Below are positions 1 through 11,226 of a stretch of DNA of 64,000 bases, one piece after another. Every line of letters begins with the position of its first letter. Within the stretch, counting starts at the first letter, position 1. The stretch is from assembly GCF_035594125.1 (NCBI RefSeq), contig NC_087158.1:7552501-7616500 (forward strand), written 5' to 3'. Made by a program: the position numbers and the translations under genes. The notes below the pieces were generated by a model. That model made no database searches. It was given only the letters and a program-made list of their open reading frames with translations, and was not told the DNA's origin. This DNA is from Scylla paramamosain. Its lineage: Eukaryota > Arthropoda > Malacostraca > Decapoda > Portunidae.

Positions 1-452
1 TCTTTCTGTAATTTAGCATTATCTGCAAATAGGCTGTTGTAGCTATCAATTTTTTCAAGAATATCATTTATATAAACAATGAACAATACCATATTGGTGA
101 TAGTACTGACCCTTGTGGCACACCACTCTTTACTGTTTTCCAAACCAACTTTTCATCATTAGCTACTGTTCTCATTTCTCATCATTTGAAGTAATTTTCT
201 ATCCACTTTATACTTGTCCCATGTAGTCTCTTAATATTTTCAAGTTTCCACATAAGTCTTTCATGGGGGAACCTTGTCGAAAGCTTTTTATCAGATCTAG
301 TTATATACAGTCCACAAATGCTTCTCTTTCCTACATGATGTCATCACTCTTGAGCTGAAGCTTAATAGATTTGTTACACATGATTTTCTTTTCCTGGAGC
401 CATATTGTTTGTCTGTTATTATTCCTTCTTTTATAAGAATTCTGCTGCCCAT
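1..452 (-). pseudogene. CR1/Jockey-like reverse transcriptase fragment, decayed
   Basis: Read on the minus strand, this stretch encodes recognisable blocks of a non-LTR retrotransposon reverse transcriptase, in order: IKEGIITDKQYGSRKRKSCV (about 440-370), a decayed 'AFDKVPH' block followed by VPHERL-like FPHERLMWKLENIKRLHG and IKWIENYFK (about 280-190), then [11 protein letters not shown] (about 135-100) and, after a frameshift, INDILEKIDSYNSLFADNAK (about 72-8). The catalytic YADD/FADD box reads FADN, so the second aspartate is lost. A frameshift after the [10 protein letters not shown] motif and other frame changes show it is dead. The fragment runs off the left edge, so the C-terminal half is outside the window. 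The upstream limit coincides with a (TG)n run at 453. The family assignment to CR1/Jockey-type elements rests on motif order and spacing; the exact clade is inferred. Confidence 0.8.
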
Positions 453-480
453 TGTGTGTGTGTGTGTATGTGTGTGTGGG
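453..480. repeat. (TG)n microsatellite
   Basis: Short TG run with a TA interruption and a G-rich end. It sits at the upstream limit of the decayed reverse transcriptase fragment. Confidence 0.9.
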
Positions 481-1488
481 GAGGGGGACAGAATTTGATA
501 ATGACACTGACATTACAGTTGTTACTCTTCCTTCATAATGTCCAATTAGTGATTGGGTGCCAATTATACCAGAGACACTCTTCAGTGAATTCTTTCACTC
601 ATAATACCCCATAATCAATGATCTAGTGCCTCTAAATATTACAGTAATAAAATTATTTTGTAATCACCTTTCAAAAAGCATTACCTACTCAGCTAGACTA
701 CCAGTATGCAGAAACTTCTGCTAGCCCCTAAGCAACGGGTGTTTTGTGCAGAAACCTCTTCTTGTAATGAGTTTTTAGAGAAAAATAACTCTTATTCCTA
801 GTTATATCTCATTTAGTACAGATTCTAGAATAATGAAACTTACAGCATAAGAAGCACCTATCCTTCTCCATTCTAGTGGTACTTTTGTCTGACTCATTAT
901 TTTAGTTCAACAGGAAGTAAAGGTGTGTTCATTATGCTGGATATAGTACTGGCTACAGCTCACTTGCCCCACCTGCCCTCACTGCTTTCCCCACATATCA
1001 AAAGGAATGTTCTTCCACTGTGACTCCTTGTCTAACAGCACTTAATGGGAGTGGATGAGGTTAGCTTGCATTTGCACTTAGCCATTCATTAGGATGAGGG
1101 CAGATCACCTCCTTCCATGATACTTGCCTTGTATAGAATACCAGATGGCAAGTCACTAAAAGTGGTAGGGAGCAGCTTTGTAAATGTTGCTAAGTTATGT
1201 TCAAAATATCTCTCTCCCACTTTCATTTTAATTTAAGGATTGAAAATCATGAGGCACATACATTCATTACCCATCAGAGCCCTGAGATGCACACCACTGT
1301 GTTGCTTGTTGCTCAGGGGGTTAAAATTATTGATACCTGAGAGATGTTACTCTAAAAACTGGAAAAATAAATAACAGGCAGCTCTAAATAAATTATATAC
1401 TGTCGACAAATAACAACAGTAGCTTATGTAAAAAGGAACATAAATGCTTAGTACACATTTTTAGACCTCAGCTAGGATGTGAAAACAT
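481..1488. other. Intergenic DNA, nothing recognised
   Basis: About 1 kb of AT-rich sequence with frequent stop codons on both strands. I see no motif-bearing ORF, tandem structure or RNA gene in it. Confidence 0.6.
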
Positions 1489-1595
1489 GAGCTAAAGCTA
1501 AACTAGATGTGATGTACTTTATGATTATGTCAGCTAAAGGCTTGTCCTTTAAGCTTGTCAGATCTGGTTTCAATCCCTGGTCACATCCACTTCCC
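1489..1595 (+). repeat. tRNA-like (SINE-type) dispersed repeat, copy 1
   Basis: Aligns along its length with 1985-2090: both start GAGCYAAAGCTA and end TCACATCYACYTCCC. A degenerate pol III A-box-like stretch lies at about 1522-1541, and a B-box-like GGTTTCAATCC lies at 1566-1576, with spacing as in a tRNA. This is the pattern of a tRNA-derived SINE head. Copy 1 is the more diverged of the two, and its A box is poor. Confidence 0.5.
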
Positions 1596-1984
1596 ATGTT
1601 TATAAATTTTTTTTTTTTCATAATTTTTAATTTTGTAATAGGAAATGTATTTCTTTGTTTAACTATGACATTGGCAACATGGTGGTGGGATGGTCTTAAA
1701 AGATTTCATATAGGGGAAAGAATAAAGCCTAGTACGAACTTATGATGGCATTGTTTTGTTGAGTCAAACAGGAAATGAGTGTCCCACCCAAAAAAGGGAG
1801 AAAACATGAATGGAGCAGGGGCTTCCTAGTGAATACTCTGGTAAACCTTGCAAGACCAGAACCACACTTCCCAGACACACACTTTGGATTGTTTGGATAC
1901 TTATTGTAGCACATTAAATTAATGAAACATCAGAAATTAACCTAGAAGGAAGAGCCATGTAATGCAGTGATAGGACACAAATAT
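1596..1984. other. Intergenic DNA between two tRNA-like repeats
   Basis: Begins with a T-rich run (about 1607-1618) after the first tRNA-like repeat, which may be part of its tail. Otherwise no recognised feature. Confidence 0.5.
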
Positions 1985-2090
1985 GAGCCAAAGCTAGATT
2001 AGCTGTGAGGTACCTCATGGTCCAGTTAGTTAAGGCTTGGTATTCTGGTATGTTCATTCCTGGTTCAGTCCCTGATCACATCTACCTCCC
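1985..2090 (+). repeat. tRNA-like (SINE-type) dispersed repeat, copy 2
   Basis: Contains a good A-box-like TGGTCCAGTTAGTTAAGGC at 2018-2036 and a B-box-like GGTTCAGTCCC at 2062-2072, the arrangement of a tRNA-derived SINE head. It matches the repeat at 1489-1595. Its right end directly abuts the poly-T (3' end) of retrotransposon copy A at 2091, so copy A inserted at, or very near, the end of this repeat. Confidence 0.6.
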
Positions 2091-4219
2091 TTTTTTTTCT
2101 TTTCTTCCCCTTCATGTAGGAGTGGCACAGGCCAAGGGAAACAAAAATTCCAGCAAAAAAAAAAAAAAAAAAACAGCCACTGAGGTGCCAGTCCCCAAAC
2201 AGTCAAAAATGTTAGTCAAAAATACAAGTTAAGTGTCTTGAAACCTCACTCTTGAAAGAGTTCAAGTCACAGGAAGGTGGAAATACAGAGGCAGGCAGGG
2301 AGTTCCAAGGTTTACTAGAGAAAGGGATGAATGATTGAGAATACTGGTTAACTTGCATTAGGGAAATGGACAGAATAGGGATGAGAGAAAAAAGCAAGTC
2401 TTATGCAGCAAAACCAAGGGAGGAGGGGAGGCATGCACTTCACAAGATAAGAAGAGCAGTTGGCATGAAAATAGCAGTAGAAGATAGCAAGAGATGCAAC
2501 ATTGCAGCAATGAGAATGAGGCTGAAGACGGTCAGTTAGAGGAAAGGAGTTGATGAGATGGAAAACTTTTGATTACACCCTATCTAAAAGATAGCATACT
2601 ACATACATGGACGGATAAGGAGGGGTGGGGGTGAGAAAAACTGGTGAAGAAGACTGATGCCTAACTTCACAGAAACTGTTTTAGCTAGAGATGAGATGTG
2701 AAGTTTCCAGTTTAGATTATGATTAAAGGACAGAGGACAGACTGAGGATGTTCAGTGTAGAGAAGGGGGACGGTTGAGTGTCACTGAAGAAGAGGGGATA
2801 GTTGTCTGGAAGGTTGTGTCGAGTTGATAGACGGAGGAATTGAATTCTTGGGACACTGAACAATACTAAGTTCACTCTCCCCCAGTCAGAAATTTTGGAG
2901 AGATCAGAAGTCAGGAATTCTGTGGCTTCCTTGTGTGAACTGTTTACTTCCTGAAGGATTGGACATCTACAAAAAGACGCGGAAAAGTGCAGGGTGGTAT
3001 CATCAGCATAGGAATGGATAGGACAAAAGTTTGGTTTAGAAGGTCATTGATGAATAATAGGAAGAGAGTGGGTGACAGGACAAAACCCTGAGGAACACCA
3101 TTGTCAATAGATTTAGGAGAAGAACAGGGACCATCTACCACAGTACCAATAGAATGGTCAGAAAAGAAACTCGAGATCAAGTTACCAAGAGAAGGATAGA
3201 GGCTGTAGGAGGGTAATTTGGAAATCAAAGCTTTGTGCCACTCTATCAAAAGCTTTTGATATGTCTAAGGCATCAGCAAAAGATTCACCAAAATCTCTAA
3301 AAGAGGATAATCAAGACTCAGTAAGGAAAGCCGGATCACCAGTAGAGTGGCATTGACGGAACCCATACTGTTGATCAGATAGAAGGTTGTGAAGTGATAG
3401 ATGTTTAAGAATCTTCCTGTTGATGCATTAAAAACTTCAGATAAGCAGGAAATTACAGCAACAGGATGGTTATTTGAGGGATTAGAACGGTCACCCTTTT
3501 TAGGAATAGGCTGAATGTAGGCAAGATTCCAGCAAGAAGAAAAGATAGATGTTGATAGACAAAGATGAAAGAGTTTGACTAGGCAAGGTGCAAGCACAGA
3601 GGAGCAGTTTTGGAGAACAATAGGAGGGACCCCATCAGGTCCATAAGCCTTCCGAGGGTTTAGGCCAGCAAGGGCATGGAAAACATCATTGTGAAGAATT
3701 TTAATAGGTAGCATGGAGGATGGAGGAGAGGGAGGAACAAGCCCTGAATTGTCCAAGGTAGAGTTTTTAGCAAAGGTTTGAGCAAAGAGTTCAGCTTTAG
3801 AGATAGATATGATAACAGTGGTTTAGGTCGAAAAAAAGAGTGAGGAATGTAGGGCCCGATGCCAGACACTATCACCTCCGTTATGCGTTCGGCACACAGT
3901 CTCTGGCACAGAAGCAGTAGTCATTCCAAGGAAATTCAGCAAAATACCTCCTTAGTTCCCCCCAACTAGCAGAGGCAAAACACCAGAGGCACCTCTCCTT
4001 AGGAGATCCTGAGGATGGATTGGAGCAATAGGACAAGATACAGATATGAGATTGTGATTGGAGGAGCCCAATGGAGAAGATAGGGTAACAGCATAAGCAG
4101 AAGGATTAGAGGTTAGGAAAAGGTCAAGAATGTTGGGTGTATCTCCAAAACGGTCAAGGATATGAGCAGGGTGTTGCACCAATTGGAGGATAGCAAAGTT
4201 GAAGGCTAGTTCACCATGA
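2091..4219 (-). pseudogene. Retrotransposon copy A, 3' part (decayed non-LTR ORF2)
   Basis: Minus-strand copy of the same family as copy B. It reads from the middle of the endonuclease ([10 protein letters not shown], about 4,210) through the reverse transcriptase to the 3' end, with a poly-T at 2091-2098 marking the poly(A) tail. Conserved blocks include [18 protein letters not shown] (about 3,660-3,610), [32 protein letters not shown] (about 3,110-3,050) and, in a shifted frame, the YADD box near 3,005. Frameshifts and stops break it into many pieces. Compared with copy B, roughly 290 bp are missing at about 3,826 (between the RPKP and ITSISKAEL segments), and smaller deletions occur near 2,585-2,630. 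It continues upstream at 7,540-7,903, on the other side of the nested copy B. It is much older than copies B and C. Confidence 0.92.
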
Positions 4220-7200
4220 GGAGGAGGCAGTAGACACCTGCCGAAACGATAATTACTCCCAGTGAGGTCTAAAGCACTGTTCAGGGGGTGCTGTGAACTT
4301 ATCATTAAACCCAGCTGTGACCTCACTGAACGTTTCCCTTTGTGTCTCACAACACAAGGGGGTAGTCACAGCCTGCCCTCTAAAGACAACTCTCTTCCTC
4401 CACACAAAACTACAAGCACCTAATAACACACACACCCTTCACTCCAAAAATTTTAAAATCATGGCGACTCCTACACCAGCCTCGGAGTCCCCATCTGGGG
4501 AGGGGACCATAAATGTCCCCAGGTCGGACTGCCTTTCCGTCGACGACCCTAAGTGTCTTGACACCCCCCTCTACTTTTTCTTCATTAACTTCTGCAACAT
4601 TCGCGGTCTAAGATCTAATTTTCAATCTGTAGAACACCACCTCTCCTCTTCTAAACCTCATCTTCTTTTCCTCACTGAAACTCAGGTGTCTGAGGCAACT
4701 GACAGTAGCCCCTTTTCTGTTCCCTCCTACTTTCTCTATCCTCATTTTCGATCCAAAGCTGGATGCTGCGTTTATGTGCGCAATGACTTAACCTGCTCTC
4801 GTGCCCACGCTCTTGAATCTTCCGAGTTTTCCACCATCTGGCTACGACTACAGAGTCATTCTCATACTAAATTTATCTGTGCTGTATACCTCTCTCCTAA
4901 CTCCTCTGACTATAAGAAATTCTTTGACTACTTAACTTCCAAAGTGGAGCACATTCTGACCCTCTTCCCTTTTGCAGAGATCTCCATTCTTGGAGACTTC
5001 AATGTTCACCACCAGCTTTGGCTTTCCTCTCCCTTCACTGACCATCCTGGTGAACTAGCCTACAACTTTGCTATCCTCCATGACCTAGAGCAATTGGTGC
5101 AACACCCTACTCGTATTCCTGACCGTCTTGGAGATACGCCCAACATTCTTGACCTTTTCCTGACCTCTAATCCTTCTGCTTATGCTGTCACCCTTTCTTC
5201 TCCGTTGGGCTCCTCCGATCACAATCTCATATCTTTATCTTGTCCTATCACTCCAATCCCTCCTCAGGATCCCCCTAAGCGAAGGTGCCTCTGGCGTTTT
5301 GCCTCTGCTAGTTGGGGGGACCTGAGGCGGTATTTTGCTGATTTTCCTTGGAATGACTACTGCTTCCGTGTCAGAGACCCGTCTTTGTGTGCTGAGCGCA
5401 TAACAGAGGTGATAGTGTCTGGCATGGAGGCGTACATTCCTCACTCTTTTTCTCGTCCTAAACCTTCTAAACCTTGGTTTAACACAGCTTGTTCTCGTGC
5501 TATACATGATAGAGAGGTGGCCCACAAAAGGTACTTAAGCCTTCCTTCACCAGAATCTCATGCACTTTATATTTCTGCCCGGAACCATGCCAAGTCTGTT
5601 CTCCAACTAGCCAAAAACTCCTTCATTAACAGAAAATGTCAAAACCTTTCAAGATCTAACTCCCCTCGTGATTTCTGGCATCTAGCCAAAAATATCTCCA
5701 ATAACTTTGCTTCTTCTTCTTTCCCTCCTCTACTTCAACCAGATGGCACCACTGCTATCACATCTATTTCTAAAGCTGAACTCTTTGCTCAAACCTTTGC
5801 TAAAAACTCTACCTTGGACGATTCTGGGCTTGTTCCTCCCTCTCCTCCACCCTCTGACTACTTCATGCCTCGTATTAAAATTCTTCGTAATGATGTTTTC
5901 CATGCCCTCGCTGGCCTAAACCCTCAGAAGGCTTATGGACCTGATGGGGTCCCTCCTATTGTTCTCCGAAACTGTGCCTCCGTGCTTGCACCTTGCCTAG
6001 TCAAACTCTTTCAGCTCTGTCTGTCAACATCTACCTTTCCTTCTTGCTGGAAGTTTGCCTACATTCAACCTGTTCCTAAAAAGGGTGACCGCTCTAATCC
6101 CTCAAACTACCGTCCTATTGCTTTAATTTCCTGCTTATCTAAAGTTTTTGAATCTATCCTCAACAGGAAGATTCTTAAACATCTATCACTTCACAACCTT
6201 CTATCTGATCGCCAGTATGGGTTCCGTCAAGGCCGCTCGACTGGTGATCTTCTGGCTTTCCTTACTGAGTCTTGGTCATCCTCTTTTAGAGACTTTGGTG
6301 AAACTTTTGCTGTTGCCTTGGACATATCAAAAGCCTTTGATAGAGTCTGGCACAAAGCTTTGATTTCCAAACTACCCTCCTACGGTTTCTATCCTTCTCT
6401 CTGTAACTTCATCTCAAGTTTCCTTTCTGACCGTTCTATTGCTGCTGTGGTAGACGGTCACTGTTCTTCTCCTAAATCTATTAACAGTGGTGTTCCTCAG
6501 GGTTCTGTCCTGTCACCCACTCTCTTCTTATTATTCATTAATGATCTTCTAAAACAAACTTCTTGTCCTATCCACTCCTATGCTGATGATACCACCCTGC
6601 ACTTTTCCACGTCTTTTCATAGACGTCCAACCCTTCAGGAGGTAAACATATCACGCAGGGAAGCCACAGAACGCCTGACTTCTGATCTTTCTAAAATTTC
6701 TGATTGGGGCAGAGCAAACTTGGTATTGTTCAATGCCTCAAAAACTCAATTCCTCCATCTATCAACTCGACACAATCTTCCAGACAACTATCCCCTCTTC
6801 TTCAATGACACTCAACTATCCCCCTCTTCTACACTGAACATCCTCGGTCTGTCCTTTACTTATAATCTGAACTGGAAACTTCACATCTCATCTCTAGCTA
6901 AAACAGCTTCCATGAAGTTAGGTGTTCTGAGACGTCTCCGCCAGTTTTTCTCACCCCCGCAGCTGCTAACTCTGTACAAGGGCCTTATCCGTCCATGTAT
7001 GGAGTATGCTTCACATGTCTGGGGGGGTTCCACTCATACTGCTGTTCTAGACAGGGTGGAATCAAAAGCTTTTCGTCTCATCAACTCCTCTCCTCTAACT
7101 GACTGTCTTCAGCCTCTCTCTCACCGCCGCAATGTTGCATCTCTAGCTGTCTTCTACCGCTATTTTCATGCTAACTGCTCTTCTGATCTTGCTAACTGCA

Positions 7201-7508
7201 TGCCTCCCCTCCTTCCGCGGCCTCGCTGCACAAGACTTTCTTCTTTCTCTCACTCCTATTCTGTCCACCTCTCTAACGCAAGAGTTAACCAGTATTCTCA
7301 ATCATTCGTCCCTTTCTCTGGTAAACTCTGGAACTCCTTGCCTGCTTCTGTATTTCCACCTTCCTATGACTTGAATTCCTTCAAGAGGGAGGTTTCAAGA
7401 CACTTATCCACCAATTTTTGACCACTGCTTTGACCCTTTTAGGGACTGGCATTTCAGTGGGCATTTTTTTTTATTAGATTTTTGTTGCCCTTGGCCAGTA
7501 TCCTTCCT

Positions 7509-7539
<31 letters not shown>
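4220..7539 (+). mobile_element. Full-length-looking non-LTR retrotransposon, copy B
   Basis: A 3.3-kb element with about 240 bp of 5' leader, one long ORF, about 90 bp of 3' UTR and a pure poly(A) tail at 7,513-7,539. Its boundaries are set by copy A, which it interrupts: the copy A sequence stops at 4,219 and resumes at 7,540, and joining the two restores the family sequence around 'TTCACCATGATGGTC'. The repeated ATGA/TGA at the two junctions is compatible with a target-site duplication of only 3-4 bp. The first A at the right junction cannot be told from the tail. The single-ORF layout with an APE-type endonuclease and reverse transcriptase fits the Jockey/I/CR1 group; no gag-like ORF1 is visible, so either the family lacks one or this 5' end is truncated. 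Confidence 0.9.
4461..7421 (+). CDS. APE endonuclease - reverse transcriptase polyprotein of copy B
   Basis: Encodes the enzyme for target-primed reverse transcription: an AP-like endonuclease nicks host DNA and the reverse transcriptase copies the element RNA from the nick. The frame is open from 4,293, but there it would start at a GTG. The first ATG is at 4,461 (residue 57 of the open frame), with A at -3 and G at +4, giving 986 aa. Numbering from 4,293, the endonuclease spans about 97-318 with N102 (FCNIRG), E129 (LTET), Y199 (AVYLSPN), D235/N237 (LGDFN) and D309-H310 (SSDH). The reverse transcriptase spans about 595-860 with D677 (ALDISKAFD), [10 protein letters not shown] at 733-742 and the YADD box at 763-766. 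All expected catalytic residues are present and no stop interrupts it. The C-terminal region (about 890-1042: [19 protein letters not shown] onward) is typical of the family. Whether it is transcribed is unknown. Confidence 0.9.
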   Translation: MATPTPASESPSGEGTINVPRSDCLSVDDPKCLDTPLYFFFINFCNIRGLRSNFQSVEHHLSSSKPHLLFLTETQVSEATDSSPFSVPSYFLYPHFRSKAGCCVYVRNDLTCSRAHALESSEFSTIWLRLQSHSHTKFICAVYLSPNSSDYKKFFDYLTSKVEHILTLFPFAEISILGDFNVHHQLWLSSPFTDHPGELAYNFAILHDLEQLVQHPTRIPDRLGDTPNILDLFLTSNPSAYAVTLSSPLGSSDHNLISLSCPITPIPPQDPPKRRCLWRFASASWGDLRRYFADFPWNDYCFRVRDPSLCAERITEVIVSGMEAYIPHSFSRPKPSKPWFNTACSRAIHDREVAHKRYLSLPSPESHALYISARNHAKSVLQLAKNSFINRKCQNLSRSNSPRDFWHLAKNISNNFASSSFPPLLQPDGTTAITSISKAELFAQTFAKNSTLDDSGLVPPSPPPSDYFMPRIKILRNDVFHALAGLNPQKAYGPDGVPPIVLRNCASVLAPCLVKLFQLCLSTSTFPSCWKFAYIQPVPKKGDRSNPSNYRPIALISCLSKVFESILNRKILKHLSLHNLLSDRQYGFRQGRSTGDLLAFLTESWSSSFRDFGETFAVALDISKAFDRVWHKALISKLPSYGFYPSLCNFISSFLSDRSIAAVVDGHCSSPKSINSGVPQGSVLSPTLFLLFINDLLKQTSCPIHSYADDTTLHFSTSFHRRPTLQEVNISRREATERLTSDLSKISDWGRANLVLFNASKTQFLHLSTRHNLPDNYPLFFNDTQLSPSSTLNILGLSFTYNLNWKLHISSLAKTASMKLGVLRRLRQFFSPPQLLTLYKGLIRPCMEYASHVWGGSTHTAVLDRVESKAFRLINSSPLTDCLQPLSHRRNVASLAVFYRYFHANCSSDLANCMPPLLPRPRCTRLSSFSHSYSVHLSNARVNQYSQSFVPFSGKLWNSLPASVFPPSYDLNSFKREVSRHLSTNF

Positions 7540-7903
7540 TGATGGTCAGTGAAGGGAGAGGAAACCCAAAGCTGGTGGTGAACATTGAAGTCTCCAAGAA
7601 TGGAGGTCTCTGCAAAAGGGAAGTGAGTCAGAATGTGCTCCACTTTGGAGGTTAAGTAGTCAAAGAATTTCTTATAGTCTGAGGAGTTAGGTGAGAGGTA
7701 TACAGCACAGATAAATTTAGTTTGAGAGTGACTCTGTAATAGTAGCCAGATGGTGAAAAACTCGGAATATTCAAGAGTGTGGGCACAACAGCAGGTTAAG
7801 TCATTGCGCACATAAACGCAACATTCAGCTTTGGATTGAAAATGAGAATAAAGAAAGTAGGAGGGAACAGAAAAGGAGCTATTGTAAGTTGCCTCAGACA
7901 CCT
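7540..7903 (-). pseudogene. Retrotransposon copy A, 5' part (endonuclease fragment)
   Basis: Minus-strand endonuclease segment running from [18 protein letters not shown] (about 7,900) through [18 protein letters not shown] to [13 protein letters not shown] and ending at FTDH, exactly where the other part of copy A takes up (at GELA). Copy B lies between them. Homology to copy B starts at AGGTGTCTGAGGCAACT, so copy A was 5'-truncated at about 7,903. No target-site duplication for copy A was found by eye between its two outer flanks. Confidence 0.9.
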
Positions 7904-9113
<1,210 letters not shown>

Positions 9114-9525
9114 AATTTCTCACTCTTTCATAAAATAGAACATAGTTATCCATTCAATCATGAGTTCCCCTTCAATACAGGGAGTGTAATATATATACCT
9201 CCCATATTTATAATATATGAATTTCTCACTCTTTCATAAAAGAGAACATAGCTATCCATTCAATCATGAAGAGTTCCCCTTCAGTACAGGGACTGTAATA
9301 TATATACCTCCCATATTTATAATATATGAATTTCTCACTCTTTCATAAAAGAGAACATAGTTATCCATTCAATCATGATGAGTTCCCCTTCAATACAGGG
9401 ACTGTAATATACATACCTCCCATATTTATAATATATGAATTTCTCTCTTTCATAAAGGAGAACATAGAGTTCTTTGTTTAATCATGATTAGTTCCTTTTC
9501 ATTACATGGACTGTACTAAATACAT
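9114..9525. repeat. Tandem repeat, period about 106-109 bp, about 3.8 copies
   Basis: Units begin with AATTTCTCACTCTTTCATAA at 9,114, 9,220, 9,329 and 9,438. Each contains 'CCATTCAATCATGA', 'GTTCCCCTTCAATACAGGGA' and 'ATACCTCCCATATTTATAAT'. The first three units are nearly identical; the fourth is diverged in its second half. Confidence 0.9.
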
Positions 9526-9821
9526 ATTTTTTCTTAAGCTACTTTTTTAGAATACTTTTGGCTTAAGTTGAGAACTTGACCGCCCTGATTTGAGGAATGG
9601 TGAAGTGGAGCCACCAGGCACAATATCTACCAATTCACAAAACAGAGCAATGACTAAATTTTGACTTCTCTATTTCCTTAGTTTGGTGGCATCCCTACTT
9701 CCTTCATGCCATTTTCCTATCGTTCTATGCCAATAGAATGGAATACATCTACAACAAATAAGAGATAGCCTATAGCAGCGTTCCCTCACATATTCATGGT
9801 TTTGCATATTTGCAGAGTTTT

Positions 9822-9838
9822 CCCTAACCTAACCTAAC
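9822..9838. repeat. Short interstitial (CCTAA)3 run
   Basis: Three and a bit copies of CCTAA (TTAGG on the other strand), the arthropod telomeric unit. It is too short to mean more than a chance run or part of the surrounding element. Confidence 0.5.
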
Positions 9839-10001
9839 TAATGGGGAGTTTTCAGAGTTGCCAGGTGTCACCACCAGCTCAGTCTTTCAGCCCAAAGAGC
9901 CCAAATTATTCTTTCAGTTATAAATTACAGTAACCCAAGATATAATGAACACATATGGGGGGAGAGTGGGTCACTTGAGATGAAAATTTGCTATATATGT
10001 G

Positions 10002-10004
<3 letters not shown>

Positions 10005-10099
<95 letters not shown>
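10005..10099. repeat. (GA)n microsatellite, about 95 bp
   Basis: Uninterrupted AG repeat inside the putative inverted-repeat element, followed by GCAGCAGACAGCAGCC. Confidence 0.98.
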
Positions 10100-10619
10100 C
10101 AGCAGACAGCAGCCTTAAATAGGTTGTTATACCTGAAATTTGGTAAATAGAAGTTCATTATATCAAGGGTTTATTGTACATATCAACTTATTCCCGTTTT
10201 ATTTTATAGTGCACTGTATTTTTTAATTAAAATATCATGTACTATACATATAATAACTGTTTTTTATTGTCTTAAAGTGAATTGCTTAGTAAATGTGAGA
10301 TGCATAATTTAAGGTTTAAACTATAAATATAGGTAGTTCTGATCCTTATAGGGATGGTTTCCATATTCACAGATTTTAACTATTTGCAGGAGGCTCTGGA
10401 ATGTAACTCCCACAGATGGCAGGGAAACACTGCATATCTTCCCTCCCACAACAGCGATGCACTTCTGTGTTAAAGAGATGCAGCTAGTAAGCCAATATAT
10501 ATACTGATCGTTCAATTAATCCTTTATGTCATAAAACTTCTCTGAAAAAATCTAGTGAACAATTTTTCCTCTATCACTGCACTGTCCTTGATCTAAATTA
10601 CATATTAAAACTACACATG

Positions 10620-11132
<513 letters not shown>

Positions 11133-11226
11133 CTGCTCAGATGAAGCAGAAGCGTTGTCCTCTTCAAAAGAATCCTCAGCCACCACACCAGACTGCTCAT
11201 TGCTGTGGTAGTGTTGGGAGTAGAAG
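11133..11226 (-). pseudogene. Possible host coding exon, 3' piece, interrupted by copy C
   Basis: On the minus strand the flank after copy C's poly(A) reads FYSQHYHSNEQSGVVAEDSF then EEDNASASSEQ, ending at a CAG/GTCAGA donor-like sequence (GT at 11,132-11,131). The acidic, serine-rich composition looks more like coding sequence than like the surrounding AT-rich DNA. Joining it to the flank on the other side of copy C keeps the same reading frame (PTTP then FYSQ). This is a weak case: the piece is short, low-complexity, and of no recognised family. Confidence 0.25.

Larger units (their letters stand above)
9776..10432. mobile_element. Putative non-autonomous pogo/Tigger-like DNA transposon
   Basis: The left end GCAGCGTTCCCTCACATATT and the reverse complement of the right end, GCAGTGTTTCCCTGCCATCT, match over about the first 13 bases. 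CAGTGTTCCCT-type ends are characteristic of pogo/Tigger elements, as I recall. Near both ends a similar internal phrase appears (CATATTCATGGTTTTGCATA at about 9,788; CATATTCACAGATTTTAACT at about 10,364). The flanks are TA-rich (CTATA on the left, ATATC on the right), so an exact TA duplication is not clear. There is no transposase ORF. The interior holds a (GA)n tract and a short CCTAA run. Confidence 0.45.

Noticed and set aside
4293..4460. Start of the copy B protein at 4,293
   Set aside because: The codon there is GTG. The first ATG, with favourable context, is at 4,461; the upstream open frame is more likely leader.
5235..5525. Minus-strand open frame of 96 codons, and plus-strand frames at 5,707, 6,148 and 7,168, inside copy B
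   Set aside because: Shadows of the endonuclease-reverse transcriptase ORF; they have no motifs of their own.
2091..7903. Three independent retrotransposon fragments at 2,091-4,219, 4,220-7,539 and 7,540-7,903
   Set aside because: The first and third are contiguous parts of one copy in the same orientation and meet exactly at the endonuclease FTDH/GELA point; copy B is nested in between.
9822..9838. Telomere or interstitial telomeric site
   Set aside because: Only about three CCTAA units; far too short, and probably part of a transposon end.
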